Of a DNA stretch of 42,536 nt, positions 25,816 through 36,258 are shown piece by piece. The notes below the pieces were generated by a model, which saw only the letters and a program-made list of their open reading frames with translations, was not told the origin of the DNA and ran no database searches. The first letter of the stretch is position 1; every line of letters starts with the position of its first letter. The DNA is from Actinomycetes bacterium (lineage in GTDB: Bacteria; Actinomycetota; Actinomycetes; Propionibacteriales; Propionibacteriaceae), in contig JAUHXZ010000002.1 of assembly GCA_030426725.1 (NCBI GenBank), positions 69,673-112,208 of the forward strand. The letters run 5' to 3'. The position numbers and the translations under genes were made by a program.

Positions 25816-27287
25816 GCCTCGAGCGACCGGTCGCCCATCGGCTGGCTCAGCTCGTGGGTGTGCATGATCCAGTAGGCGGCCGCGAAGAGCACGAGCACGA
25901 GGATCCACGGCCCGTTGCGCAGGCCGAACGTCATCGCGGCGAACCCGAGCAGCATCACCGTCACCACGATCGCGAAGCGCAGCACCCTCGACGACGGGCG
26001 CGCCATCGGCAGCAGCACCGCGCCCCACAGCAGGTACCAGGAGTGCAGCGCGGGCAGGCAGAGCGCGAACCACAGGAACGAATAGGCGAGGAAGGTGAGC
26101 GGGCGCTCTCCCAGATGCCGGTAGGCGAGGTAGGCGATGCCTGCGATCCCGACGGCGGTGCCGACGGCGCGGGTGGCCGTCAGGACCGCGACGCCGCTCG
26201 GGTCCCAGCCCAGCGCCGTGGCCGGCCACTGCAGCACGTGCCCGATGAGGGTGAAGGGCGAGATGGTCTCGGCCATGCCAGGCACCGTGATGGCGTTGAT
26301 CCAGCCGAACCCCATCCCCGACACCACCGAGATGAGCGCGAACACGCCCACCGCCAGCGCCACCGACGCGAGGACGCGCGCGGCTGCCCAGGCAACGGCC
26401 CGCGGCCGCCACGACGTCCAGGGCGTCACCAGGAACGGCAGCGCCACGGCGGCCAGGAAGGCGGGCTGTTTGACGGACGCTGCCGCGCCAACGATGAGTG
26501 CGCCGAGCCACCAGGCGCGGGTGCGCATCGCGGTCCAGATCCCGAGCAGCATCAGCCCCACCATCAGCGCGTCGTTGTGGGCGCCGCCGATGAAGTCGAT
26601 GATGAGGATCGGATTGAGCACGGCAAACCAGCTGGCGGCCGCCGGGTCGACCCCGACGCGCCCGGCGATCCGCGGGACCAGCGCCCCGATGAGCGCGACG
26701 CCGGCCAGTGCCGGCAGCCGCATGAGAACCGCGGAGAGGAACGGGTCGAACCCGGCGAGGTTGACGATCCCCTCGCTGATCCACAGGGCCAGCGGACCGT
26801 ACGGCGCGGTCGTCTCCCGCCACACCCACGCCACCTGGTCCGCGTAGTAGCCGGGGAGGATCCCGGGGCCGACCTGGTAGGGATCGAGGTTGTTGTGGAT
26901 CAGCCAGCCGTGCGCGGCGTAGGAGTACGCGTCGTGGGAGAAGATCGGCGGCCCGAAAACGAACGGGAGCGCCACGATCGTGAGGACGGCCCAGTGCCTG
27001 AGCTGCGGCTGACCCAGCCTCCGGCGGCGGGCGGGGCGCAGCCGGAACCAGGCCTCCAGCAGCAGCGCGAGACCCAGCAGCGTCGCGACGGTGCCGAGGA
27101 CCTTGGTGGCGGTGCCGTCGATGCCGAGGGCGCGCAGCCCGTCCCACACGGGTGACGCCTGCGGGAGGTACGCCGGGCTGAGAGAGCCGAGCAGGATGCC
27201 CAGGGTTCCGAGGAACCCGAACCACACCGCGCGGGTGGACGCCGCCTGCCTGAGATCGCCGGCCGCCTGCGCGAGGGGGCTACTCAC
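25800..27287 (-). CDS. MptB-like polyprenol-phosphate-mannose alpha-1,6-mannosyltransferase
   Basis: A 495-residue integral membrane glycosyltransferase of the GT-C type with about a dozen hydrophobic helices. The first extracytoplasmic loop carries the likely catalytic Asp in FSHDAYSYAAHGWL, then NLDPYQVGPG and TTAPYGPLALW, the pattern I associate with MptB. MptB adds mannose to lipomannan-type cores from a polyprenyl-phosphate donor. A second landmark is IGGAHNDALMVG. The GTG at 27287 overlaps the preceding ferredoxin-like gene by eight bases and has GGAGGG before it, so it ends a four-gene operon with complex-I-like subunits, an odd pairing. MptA or another GT-C mannosyltransferase is the main alternative. 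Confidence 0.78.
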   Translation of the reverse strand: MSSPLAQAAGDLRQAASTRAVWFGFLGTLGILLGSLSPAYLPQASPVWDGLRALGIDGTATKVLGTVATLLGLALLLEAWFRLRPARRRRLGQPQLRHWAVLTIVALPFVFGPPIFSHDAYSYAAHGWLIHNNLDPYQVGPGILPGYYADQVAWVWRETTAPYGPLALWISEGIVNLAGFDPFLSAVLMRLPALAGVALIGALVPRIAGRVGVDPAAASWFAVLNPILIIDFIGGAHNDALMVGLMLLGIWTAMRTRAWWLGALIVGAAASVKQPAFLAAVALPFLVTPWTSWRPRAVAWAAARVLASVALAVGVFALISVVSGMGFGWINAITVPGMAETISPFTLIGHVLQWPATALGWDPSGVAVLTATRAVGTAVGIAGIAYLAYRHLGERPLTFLAYSFLWFALCLPALHSWYLLWGAVLLPMARPSSRVLRFAIVVTVMLLGFAAMTFGLRNGPWILVLVLFAAAYWIMHTHELSQPMGDRSLEAQDSE

Positions 27288-27609
27288 CGCCCTCCCGCCG
27301 CTCGGCGAGCGTCTCCCTGCCGTGGACGAGGTCGGGGAGGCTGGCGGCCGCCGGGACGTGCGCGCCGCCCCACTCGAGGGCCCCGGTCGGGCACTGCTCG
27401 ATGCATACACCGCAGTACATGCACAGCGACCAGTCGATCGCGAAGGTGTCGAGGACGTTGTGGGTACGGGGCCGTGCCCCGGGGGCCGGCACGGTCTGCT
27501 CCATGTGCGAAGTGAGCGTGATGCACCACGTGGGGCATTCCCGTGCGCAGATCATGCAGGACGTGCACCGGTCCTCGATGAGCGCGATGGATCCGTGCGG
27601 GGCGGTCAT
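27280..27609 (-). CDS. NuoI-like 2[4Fe-4S] ferredoxin protein
   Basis: A 109-residue iron-sulfur protein with two complete CxxCxxCxxxCP motifs: CTSCMICARECP near residues 15-26 and CMYCGVCIEQCPTGAL near 63-78. This is the NuoI/TYKY pattern, expected to bind two [4Fe-4S] clusters. It lacks the N-terminal membrane-contact segment of the true NuoI encoded at 40813-41370, so it is a separate paralogue. Its ATG overlaps the NuoC-like stop by four bases and its TAG overlaps the mannosyltransferase start. It probably carries electrons between a ferredoxin and the NuoB-like subunit of the same operon (inference). Confidence 0.85.
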   Translation of the reverse strand: MTAPHGSIALIEDRCTSCMICARECPTWCITLTSHMEQTVPAPGARPRTHNVLDTFAIDWSLCMYCGVCIEQCPTGALEWGGAHVPAAASLPDLVHGRETLAERREGGE

Positions 27610-28160
27610 CGGCGCCTCCTCACCCGGGCGCCGGTGGCCGACAGCGCGACGTCCGCCGGGGTCGAGTCCGGGTCGGACACCACGGCGGGATCGGGCACGC
27701 CGGGCGGCACGAGCTTGCGCCGTGATGGGGACTGCTCGGACTCCCCCGGTTCCAGCGCCCCCGGCCACTGCGCGGCCTGACGCGGCTCGAGGAGCACGTC
27801 CTTGCGCATTGGGGCACCGCCGCCGTGGTGGATGATCGGCCGGTTGTCGCCGCCCGCGAACTCGACGCCGTAGAAGTCGTGGACCTGGCGCTGCAGCCAC
27901 GACGCCCCCGCGAACACGTGGGTCAGGTCGGATAGCCGGGCGTCGTCGCGCGGGACGAGCACGGTGAGGCGCAGCCGGTCCCCGCCGTCGGGGTCCTCGA
28001 GCCACAGCAGCACCCGGATGTGGTCCGAACGTCCCACCTCGTCGACGGCGGTGAGGTTGGCCAGGAAGGTGAACCCCGCGTCCCGGGCGGCCTCCGCGCG
28101 GGCGTTCCACTGCCCCGGCTCGACGATCTCGTGGCGGGCACGGTCAGGCGACGCGGTCAC
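27606..28160 (-). CDS. NuoC-like (30 kDa) subunit
   Basis: A 184-residue protein of the complex I 30-kDa/NuoC family, also found in group 4 NiFe hydrogenases. The typical first part FLANLTAVDEVGRSDHIRVLLWL is followed by the NuoC signature region around WLQRQVHDFYGVEFAGGDN and APMRKDVLLEPR. The last 50 residues or so are a Ser/Pro/Arg-rich tail not seen in the core family. NuoC normally scaffolds NuoB and NuoD; no NuoD is encoded here. The GTG start at 28160 has GAGGTG upstream and overlaps the NuoB-like gene by 17 bases. Confidence 0.82.
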   Translation of the reverse strand: MTASPDRARHEIVEPGQWNARAEAARDAGFTFLANLTAVDEVGRSDHIRVLLWLEDPDGGDRLRLTVLVPRDDARLSDLTHVFAGASWLQRQVHDFYGVEFAGGDNRPIIHHGGGAPMRKDVLLEPRQAAQWPGALEPGESEQSPSRRKLVPPGVPDPAVVSDPDSTPADVALSATGARVRRRR

Positions 28161-28545
28161 GGCGCACCTCCTCGAGGAAGGCGGTCAGCGCCTCGGGTGG
28201 CGGCGGGCAGCCGGCGATGAAGTGGTCCACCTCGACGAGCTCGCCTCCGCCCTTGGTGACCGAGTACGAGTCCCAGTAGGGGCCTCCGACGCAGGCGCAC
28301 GCACCGAAGGCGACGACGGTGCGCGTGGGCGGCACCTGCCCGAGCACCGCCTCGACGGCGGGCAGGACCGGGGCCGTCAGGGTGCCCGACAGCGTGACGA
28401 CGACCGCCGCCCCCGCCGGGACGGCGGCGAGGTCCACTTCGGCGCGTCCGCGGGCGGCGGCCTGGGTCTCCAGGGCGCAGCAGGCCAGCGGAACGTCGAC
28501 GACGAAGACGGTGCCGTCGTCGAACCAGTCGCGGGCGGTGAGCAT
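28144..28545 (-). CDS. NuoB-like / group 4 hydrogenase small subunit-like protein
   Basis: A 133-residue protein of the NuoB/EchC type. All expected ligands of the terminal [4Fe-4S] cluster are present: Cys22-Cys23 in LACCALE, Cys83 in FGACACVGG and Cys113 in GCPPPPEAL. At this size it is nearer to hydrogenase-type small subunits than to the longer complex I NuoB. In known complexes this cluster passes electrons to quinone or a NiFe site held by a NuoD-like large subunit, which is missing from this operon. It is the first gene of the operon, divergent from korAB, with TAGACT six bases before its ATG and so probably leaderless. Confidence 0.83.
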   Translation of the reverse strand: MLTARDWFDDGTVFVVDVPLACCALETQAAARGRAEVDLAAVPAGAAVVVTLSGTLTAPVLPAVEAVLGQVPPTRTVVAFGACACVGGPYWDSYSVTKGGGELVEVDHFIAGCPPPPEALTAFLEEVRRDRVA

Positions 28546-28551
28546 GTCGGG

Positions 28552-28579
28552 AGTCTACTGGGGTCCCGTTCTCTGTCAG
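28552..28579 (-). promoter_or_regulatory. Promoter of the NuoB/C/I-like operon (leaderless)
   Basis: Minus-strand CTGACA (28574-28579) and TAGACT (28552-28557) are 16 bases apart, and the -10 box ends six bases before the ATG at 28545. This is the best-formed leaderless promoter in the window. Confidence 0.65.
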
Positions 28580-28617
28580 CGCAAGGCGCCGGTGGGCCAT
28601 ATCTTGCCCCCGAACCC

Positions 28618-28623
28618 TAGAAT
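28618..28623 (+). promoter_or_regulatory. -10 box of korAB
   Basis: TAGAAT lies 73 bases before the korA GTG. The region 17 bases upstream is a weak -35. The promoter is back to back with that of the NuoB-like operon, about 40 bases away, so the two could share regulation. Confidence 0.5.
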
Positions 28624-28696
28624 GGCGGCGACGCCGCATGCGCACTGCGCCCCACGACGTCGTCCGAAACCCAAGAGACCCGAGGTTGTAGAACAC

Positions 28697-30567
<1,871 letters not shown>

Positions 30568-30571
<4 letters not shown>

Positions 30572-31614
30572 CCGCCACCGCCAACGGCCTCGCCGGCGTG
30601 CCCCTCGCGCTGGAGCCGCTTGCCAAGAAGGACTACACGAGCGACCAGGAGGTGCGCTGGTGCCCCGGCTGCGGCGACTACGCCGTCCTGTCGACCTTCC
30701 AGTCGATGATGCCCAAGCTGGGGCTAAAGCGGGAGAACACCGTCATCGTCTCGGGCATCGGCTGCTCGTCGCGGTTCCCGTACTACGTGGACACCTACGG
30801 CATGCACTCCATCCACGGCCGCGCCCCGGCCATCGCCACGGGCGTCGCGGTCACCCGGCCGGACCTCAACGTGTGGGTGGTCACCGGTGACGGCGACGCG
30901 CTGTCCATCGGCGGCAACCACCTCATCCACGCGCTGCGCCGCAACGTCAACATCACGATCCTGCTTTTCAACAACCGGATCTACGGGCTGACGAAGGGCC
31001 AGTACTCCCCCACGTCCGAGCTCGGGAAGGTGACGAAATCGACGCCGTACGGCTCGCTCGACACGCCGTTCAACCCGATCTCGCTGGCGCTGGGCGCCGA
31101 GGCCGGCTTCGTGGCCCGCACCATCGATTCGGACCGCGCCCACCTCACCGAGGTGCTGACCGCGGCCGCCGAGCATCGCGGCGCCTCCCTGGTGGAGATC
31201 TACCAGAACTGCCCGATCTTCAACGACGACGCCTTCGCCACGCTCAAGGGGCCCGACGGCCACCTGATCGCCCTCAAGCACGGCGAGCCGATCGTGTTCG
31301 CCGGCGGGCAGTTCTGCGTGGTTCGCGACGCCGACGGCGACATCCGGGTGGCGGAAACCGCCACGGTCGACGAGTCGCGCATCCTCGTGCACGACGAGAC
31401 CCGCGCCGACCCGTCGCAGGCGTTCGCCCTGTCGCGGCTCACGGAGGCGGGCGTCCTGCAGCAGGCGCCCATCGGCATCTTCCGCCGGGTGCCCCGGCCC
31501 GCGTACGACGATCTGGTCCGCGACCAGATCGGGGCGGTCAAGGCGCCGGACACCGCCGCCGCGCTGGCGTCGGTCATCGCCGGACCGGACACCTGGGAGG
31601 CCGCGGAGCGCTGA
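30568..31614 (+). CDS. korB: 2-oxoglutarate:ferredoxin oxidoreductase, beta subunit
   Basis: A 348-residue subunit that binds thiamine diphosphate and one [4Fe-4S] cluster. Cluster cysteines lie in RWCPGCGDYAV (about 30-40) and GIGCSSRFPYY, with a further Cys in YQNCPIFNDD. The thiamine-diphosphate motif is VVTGDGDALSIGGNHLIHAL followed by ILLFNNRIYGLTKGQYSPTS. GMHSIHGRAPAIATGVA is the usual family segment. The ATG overlaps the korA stop by four bases, so alpha and beta subunits are made together. The electron acceptor should be a low-potential ferredoxin; the divergent NuoI-like protein is one candidate. Confidence 0.95.
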
Positions 31615-31646
31615 CGAGCCGCGCGCGGCGCGCTTCCCGGGCTGGA

Positions 31647-31652
31647 TAGGGT
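31647..31652 (+). promoter_or_regulatory. -10 box of the M13 peptidase gene (leaderless)
   Basis: TAGGGT lies six bases before the ATG at 31659, with only GGCGGC between and no ribosome site. The -35 is not obvious. Confidence 0.45.
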
Positions 31653-31658
31653 GGCGGC

Positions 31659-33605
31659 ATGACTGCCATCACCTTCGAGCACTTCGACCGCTCCGTGCGT
31701 CCCCAGGATGACCTGTTCCGTCACGTCAACGGCACCTGGCTGGCCACCGCGCCCATCGCCCCCGACCGCGCGTCAGCGGGCGGGTTCGTGGACCTCGTGG
31801 AGCAGGCGGAGAAGGATGTGCTGGCTCTGGTCACCGAACTGCCGGAGACGGATGTCACCACCGATGAGGGCCGCATCGCGGCGCTGTACGCCGCGTTCAT
31901 GGACACCGACACCGTCGACGCCCTCGGCGCCGCGCCGCTCGAGCCGATCTTCGAGGCGATCGACGCCGTCGACTCGCCGGAGGCGTTCGCGCGCTACCTC
32001 GGCTGGTCGCTCCGGCACGGGCTGAGCCCCCTGGTGTACCTGTCGGAGGAGTCCGACCCGGGCGATCCCACCCGGTACGCCGTGTTCACCTCCCAGGGCG
32101 GTCTCGGCCTGCCCGACGAGGCGTACTACCGCGAGGACGCCCACGCCGAGATCCGCGGCAAGTACGTCGAGCATGTCGCCCGCGTCCTCGGGCTCGCGGG
32201 CTTCGACGACGCCGCCGCGCAGGCGCAGGCCGTCATGGACCTCGAGACCGCCATCGCGTCGCACCACTGGGACCGGGTGAAGTGCCGCGACCTGCGGGCC
32301 ATGTACAACCCGACCTCCTACGACGACGTCGCCGCCGCCTCCCCCGGTTTCGACTGGGCCGCGTTCCTCGACGGCGCCGCCATCCCGGCGGACAAGCTGG
32401 CGGAGGTCGTCGTGTCCCAGCCCTCGTTCCTCAGCGGCGTCGCCCCCCTGCTGACGGAGCGTCCGCTCGACCAGTGGCGCAGCTGGGCCCGGTGGAAGGC
32501 GGTCTCGGGCCTGTCCGGGTTCCTGTCGTCCGACTTCGTCGAGGCGCGCTTCGACTTCTACGAGCGAACCCTCAACGGCAACGAGGAGCAGCGCCCCCGC
32601 TGGAAGCGCGGTGTCGCGTTCGTCGAGGGCGTGCTCGGCGAGGCCGTCGGCCGGCTCTACGTCGCCAAGCACTTCCAGCCGGAGAAGAAGGCGGCCATGG
32701 ACGTCCTGGTCGGCAACCTGCTCAAGGCGTACCGGGACTCCATCGAGCAGCTCGGGTGGATGACCGACGAGACCCGCGCGGAGGCGCTGCGGAAGCTGTC
32801 GCAGTTCACCCCCAAGGTGGGCTACCCCGCGAAGTGGCGCGACTACTCCGCCCTCGAGGTCACCCCCGACGATCTCGTCGCGTGCGTGCTGGCCGCCAAC
32901 TCGTTCGAGCTGGACTACACGCTGAGCCGCATCGGCGGTCCCGTGGACCCCGACGAGTGGCAGATGTACCCGCAGACCGTGAACGCCTACTACCACCCCC
33001 TGCGCAACGAGATCGTGTTCCCGGCCGCGATCCTGCAGCCGCCCTTCTTCAACGCCTACGCCGACGACGCGATCAACTACGGCGCGATCGGCGCGGTCAT
33101 CGGACACGAGATCGGGCACGGCTTCGACGACAAGGGCTCCACCTGCGACGGCGACGGCCGGCTCCGCGACTGGTGGCAGCCCGCCGACCGTGAGGCCTTC
33201 GAGGGGCTCGCCGGACGCCTGACCGCCCAGTACGACGGTCTCGTGCCCGAGGGCGTCGATGAGGGCTCGGTCAACGGGGAGCTCACCGTCGGCGAGAACA
33301 TCGGCGACCTCGGCGGGCTGGGCATCGCGTACAAGGCGTGGCTGCTGGCCGGCGGCGATCCCCAGGGCGACCCGATCGACGGGCTGACCCCGGCGCAGCG
33401 GTTCTTCGTGGGCTGGGCGCAGGCCTGGCGGGGGAAGCGTCGCCCCGAGGCGATGAAGGTGCTGCTCGCGACGGACCCGCACTCGCCGTCGGAGTTCCGC
33501 TGCAACCAGATCGTGCGCAACGTGAACGCGTTCTACGATGCTTTCGGCGTGACCCGCGACGACGCCCTGTGGATGGACGAGCAGGACCGGGTCGCCATCT
33601 GGTGA
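31659..33605 (+). CDS. M13 (neprilysin-like) zinc metallopeptidase
   Basis: A 648-residue endopeptidase of family M13, the PepO/neprilysin group, which cleaves oligopeptides. The zinc site is intact: His483, Glu484 and His487 in GHEIGHGFDD, with Glu546 and Asp550 in ENIGDLGG. NAYYHPLRNEIVFPAAIL is the conserved substrate-strand motif, and QAWRGKRRP plus FRCNQIVRN close the domain. The start MTAITFEHFDRSVRPQDDLFRHVNGTW matches bacterial members. No signal peptide or membrane anchor is present, so it should work in the cytosol on peptides. It is monogenic, follows korB by 44 bases with its own -10 box, and ends before a strong hairpin. Confidence 0.94.
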   Translation: MTAITFEHFDRSVRPQDDLFRHVNGTWLATAPIAPDRASAGGFVDLVEQAEKDVLALVTELPETDVTTDEGRIAALYAAFMDTDTVDALGAAPLEPIFEAIDAVDSPEAFARYLGWSLRHGLSPLVYLSEESDPGDPTRYAVFTSQGGLGLPDEAYYREDAHAEIRGKYVEHVARVLGLAGFDDAAAQAQAVMDLETAIASHHWDRVKCRDLRAMYNPTSYDDVAAASPGFDWAAFLDGAAIPADKLAEVVVSQPSFLSGVAPLLTERPLDQWRSWARWKAVSGLSGFLSSDFVEARFDFYERTLNGNEEQRPRWKRGVAFVEGVLGEAVGRLYVAKHFQPEKKAAMDVLVGNLLKAYRDSIEQLGWMTDETRAEALRKLSQFTPKVGYPAKWRDYSALEVTPDDLVACVLAANSFELDYTLSRIGGPVDPDEWQMYPQTVNAYYHPLRNEIVFPAAILQPPFFNAYADDAINYGAIGAVIGHEIGHGFDDKGSTCDGDGRLRDWWQPADREAFEGLAGRLTAQYDGLVPEGVDEGSVNGELTVGENIGDLGGLGIAYKAWLLAGGDPQGDPIDGLTPAQRFFVGWAQAWRGKRRPEAMKVLLATDPHSPSEFRCNQIVRNVNAFYDAFGVTRDDALWMDEQDRVAIW

Positions 33606-33643
33606 TCCGGCGGTGGGCTCAGCGCTTCATCGCCTTGCTCCAG

Positions 33644-33681
33644 TGCTCACAGTTGCCGGGTCTTCGCGGCAACTGTGAGCA
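33644..33681. terminator. Perfect 15-base inverted repeat between convergent genes
   Basis: TGCTCACAGTTGCCG and CGGCAACTGTGAGCA pair without mismatch around an eight-base loop, between the M13 peptidase stop and the polyprenyl synthase stop. There is no T-run on either strand. It may be a shared terminator. Its outer motif AGTGCTCAC also occurs in the palindromic repeats near 15740 and 16850. Confidence 0.6.
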
Positions 33682-33699
33682 GCAGGGACTGCTGCCGGG

Positions 33700-34665
33700 T
33701 CAGGACGTGCGCTCGACCAGGTCCGTGCAGACCTGCAGCAGCGCGTCCTTCGCCTCGCCGTCGGGCAGGGGGGCGAGGTGGCCGCGGGCGACGTCGGCGC
33801 GACGCTCCACCTCCGCCTTGGCCTTCCCCATGATCGGGTGTGCCCGGAGCCCGTCAAGGGCTTCGGCGAGCGCCTCGTCGCCGCTGAGGTCGCCGTCGAT
33901 GAGGGCGAGCAGTTCCGCGTCGGCCGGATCGGCCTCCTGGCGGAGCATCAGCACGGGGAGAGTCGGCACACCTTCGCGGAGGTCGGTGCCGGGAGTCTTG
34001 CCGGTCTTGGTCGACGTGATGTCGATCAGGTCGTCGGACAGCTGGAACACCAGGCCGACCTCCTCGCCGAACGCGGCCAGCGCGTCGAGCACGGCCCGGT
34101 CGGCCCCGGCGACCATGCCGCCGAACAGCGCCGACGCGGCGATGAGCGAGCCGGTCTTGTCGGCGATCACCTGGATGTAGTGCGCCAGCGGATCCTCGCC
34201 GTCGCCGGGCCCCTTCGTCTCGGCGATCTGCCCCTGGACCAGGCGGGAGAACGTCTCGGCCTGCAGGTGGACGTATTCGACGCCGAGCTCGGCGACGGTT
34301 GTGGACGCGCGGGCGAACAGGTAGTCGCCCACAAGGATCGCGACGGAGTTGCCCCACAGCCGGTTCGCCGACGGGGCGCCACGCCTGAGTTCCGCCATGT
34401 CCATGACGTCGTCGTGGTAAAGGCTCGCGACGTGGGTGAGTTCCATGACGAGCGCGGCCCGCATGAGATCGTCCTCGTCGACGTCGCCACCGAAGTGCGA
34501 TGCGAGGAAGACAAGCAGGGGGCGGAACCGCTTCCCGCCCGCGGCGATGATGTGCCTCGCCGCCTCCGTCACGAACGGGGAGCCCGCAACCGCCAGGGCG
34601 GCGAGGCGCTCCTCGAACGTGGCGAGAAACGTGGTCAGTGAGTCATCGAGCGTGGCGTCCGCCAC
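33700..34665 (-). CDS. Long-chain polyprenyl diphosphate synthase
   Basis: A 321-residue trans-prenyltransferase that extends allylic diphosphates with isopentenyl diphosphate, most likely to make the menaquinone side chain. GGKRFRP binds isopentenyl diphosphate, the first Asp-rich motif is YHDDVMD (Asp85, Asp86, Asp89), and the second is FQLSDDLID (Asp211, Asp212, Asp215). Small residues (Ala80, Ser81) before the first motif fit a long-chain product. The GTG at 34665 has GAGGAG seven bases upstream. It starts only 18 bases after nuoN, so it is likely the last gene of the nuo operon, tying quinone supply to the enzyme that reduces quinone. Chain length cannot be read. Confidence 0.9.
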   Translation of the reverse strand: MADATLDDSLTTFLATFEERLAALAVAGSPFVTEAARHIIAAGGKRFRPLLVFLASHFGGDVDEDDLMRAALVMELTHVASLYHDDVMDMAELRRGAPSANRLWGNSVAILVGDYLFARASTTVAELGVEYVHLQAETFSRLVQGQIAETKGPGDGEDPLAHYIQVIADKTGSLIAASALFGGMVAGADRAVLDALAAFGEEVGLVFQLSDDLIDITSTKTGKTPGTDLREGVPTLPVLMLRQEADPADAELLALIDGDLSGDEALAEALDGLRAHPIMGKAKAEVERRADVARGHLAPLPDGEAKDALLQVCTDLVERTS

Positions 34666-34683
34666 AGCGGCTCTCCTCGTCTA

Positions 34684-36258
34684 TCAGCGGATGAACTGTG
34701 CCGCGTCGGTCAGGAGAGTGAGCACGCCACCGGGGATCAGGCCGAGCACCAGGGTGGCGACGGCCGAGACCACGAGGACGGACCAGGTCCACAGCGAAGG
34801 CGTCTCCACCGTGCCGACCGACTCCTCGTCGGCGTCCTGGAACCACATGGCCACGACGACCTTGAGGTAGAAGAACGCTGCGATGACGCTCATCACGACC
34901 GCGACGAGCACGAGCCAACCGTAGCCGCCGACCCATGCGGATTCGAAAACGGCCAGCTTGCCGACGAAACCGGCGGTGAGCGGGATGCCCGCGAAGCTGA
35001 GCATGAACAGGGTCATGAGCGTCGCGATGACCGGGTTGCTGCGGCCGAGGCCCTTCCACGCTTCGAGGGAGTTGGCCTCGCCGCCGGCGCGGCGCAACAT
35101 AGTGATGACGGAGAAGGCGCCGAACGTGGCGATGCCGTAGGTGAACAGGTAGAACGCGATGGCCGCGACCGACGGGAGGTTGACGCCCTCGCCCGCCGCG
35201 ACGGCGCCGACAACACCCACAAGAATGAAGCCGGCGTGAGCGATGGCCGAGTAGGCGAGCAGGCGCTTGATGTCGTTCTGCGCGAGCGCCATCGTCGAGC
35301 CCAGCAGCATCGTGGCGACGGCGACGACCGCGAAGAGCAGCTGCCAGTTCCACTGCAGACCGCCCAGGGCCACGTAGAACACGCGCAGCAGCGCCGCGAC
35401 CGCGGCGGTCTTCGTCGCGACCGCCATGAACGCGGTGACAGGCGACGGGGCACCCATGTACACGTCCGGAGTCCAGATATGGAACGGCACGGCGCCGATC
35501 TTGAACAGGAGCCCGACAGAGGTGAGCAGCATGCCGGTCAGGAGCAGCGGCATGCTCCCCGCCCCGGCGGTGATCGCCTGGTCGATGGCGGCGAACTTGA
35601 AGCCGCCGGCGAAGCCGTACAGCAGCGAGATGCCGTAGAGCATGATCGCCGACGCCAGCGAGCCGAGCAGGAAGTACTTGAGCGCGGCCTCCTGGCTGAG
35701 CAGGCGGCGACGGCGGGCCATGCCGGTCAGCAGGTACAGGGGGAGCGAGAAGATCTCGACCGCCACGAATACCGTCAGGGAGTCGTTGGCGGAGGCGAAG
35801 ATCATCATGCCGAACAACGAGAACAGCAGCAGCGGGAAGATCTCCGTGTGCTCGCGGTGTAGGGCGTCGGCCTCCCGCTCCAGCGGGGAGCCGGGCACCG
35901 TGGCCGCCGACGACGCGAACGCGGACTGGCCGCCCCCGAGGGCGCGCTCGGCGAAGAGCGCGACCGCCGCGAGGCCGGAGATCAGCAACAGGGCCCAGAA
36001 CACGTACGTGGGGCCGTCGAGCGCCAGTAGATCGACCGCCGCCAGCTGCGGCGTGGCCTGGATCCAGTTGAGGGTCGTCAGCCCGAACGCGACGACGACT
36101 GCGAGCGCCGCCAGTGCGGACTGCAGGACGTAGCGCATCTCGCGCGGGGCCACGGCCTCGATCAGCACGCCCAAGCAGGCGCCGCCCAGGATCACCAGCA
36201 GCGGCGACAGCAGCCCCCACTCCAGGGTGGGTGCGGCGATCTCCAACACGTTGATCAT
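34684..36258 (-). CDS. nuoN: NADH-quinone oxidoreductase subunit N
   Basis: A 524-residue antiporter-like membrane subunit of complex I, one of three proton channels. It has about 14 hydrophobic helices. The conserved Glu of the proton path is in VAVEIFSLPLYLL and the lysine-bearing helix is near MAVATKTAAVAALL. IGAVPFHIWTPDVYMGAPSPV is diagnostic of NuoN. The ATG at 36258 overlaps the nuoM stop by four bases. The gene is followed after 18 bases by the polyprenyl synthase gene. The N-terminus, MINVLEIAAPTLEWGLLSP, is short before the first helix, as usual. Confidence 0.96.
   Translation of the reverse strand: MINVLEIAAPTLEWGLLSPLLVILGGACLGVLIEAVAPREMRYVLQSALAALAVVVAFGLTTLNWIQATPQLAAVDLLALDGPTYVFWALLLISGLAAVALFAERALGGGQSAFASSAATVPGSPLEREADALHREHTEIFPLLLFSLFGMMIFASANDSLTVFVAVEIFSLPLYLLTGMARRRRLLSQEAALKYFLLGSLASAIMLYGISLLYGFAGGFKFAAIDQAITAGAGSMPLLLTGMLLTSVGLLFKIGAVPFHIWTPDVYMGAPSPVTAFMAVATKTAAVAALLRVFYVALGGLQWNWQLLFAVVAVATMLLGSTMALAQNDIKRLLAYSAIAHAGFILVGVVGAVAAGEGVNLPSVAAIAFYLFTYGIATFGAFSVITMLRRAGGEANSLEAWKGLGRSNPVIATLMTLFMLSFAGIPLTAGFVGKLAVFESAWVGGYGWLVLVAVVMSVIAAFFYLKVVVAMWFQDADEESVGTVETPSLWTWSVLVVSAVATLVLGLIPGGVLTLLTDAAQFIR

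Noticed and set aside
27280..28545. Complete group 4 NiFe hydrogenase
   Set aside because: No large subunit with the NiFe-binding Cys pairs and no maturation genes are present in the operon or nearby.
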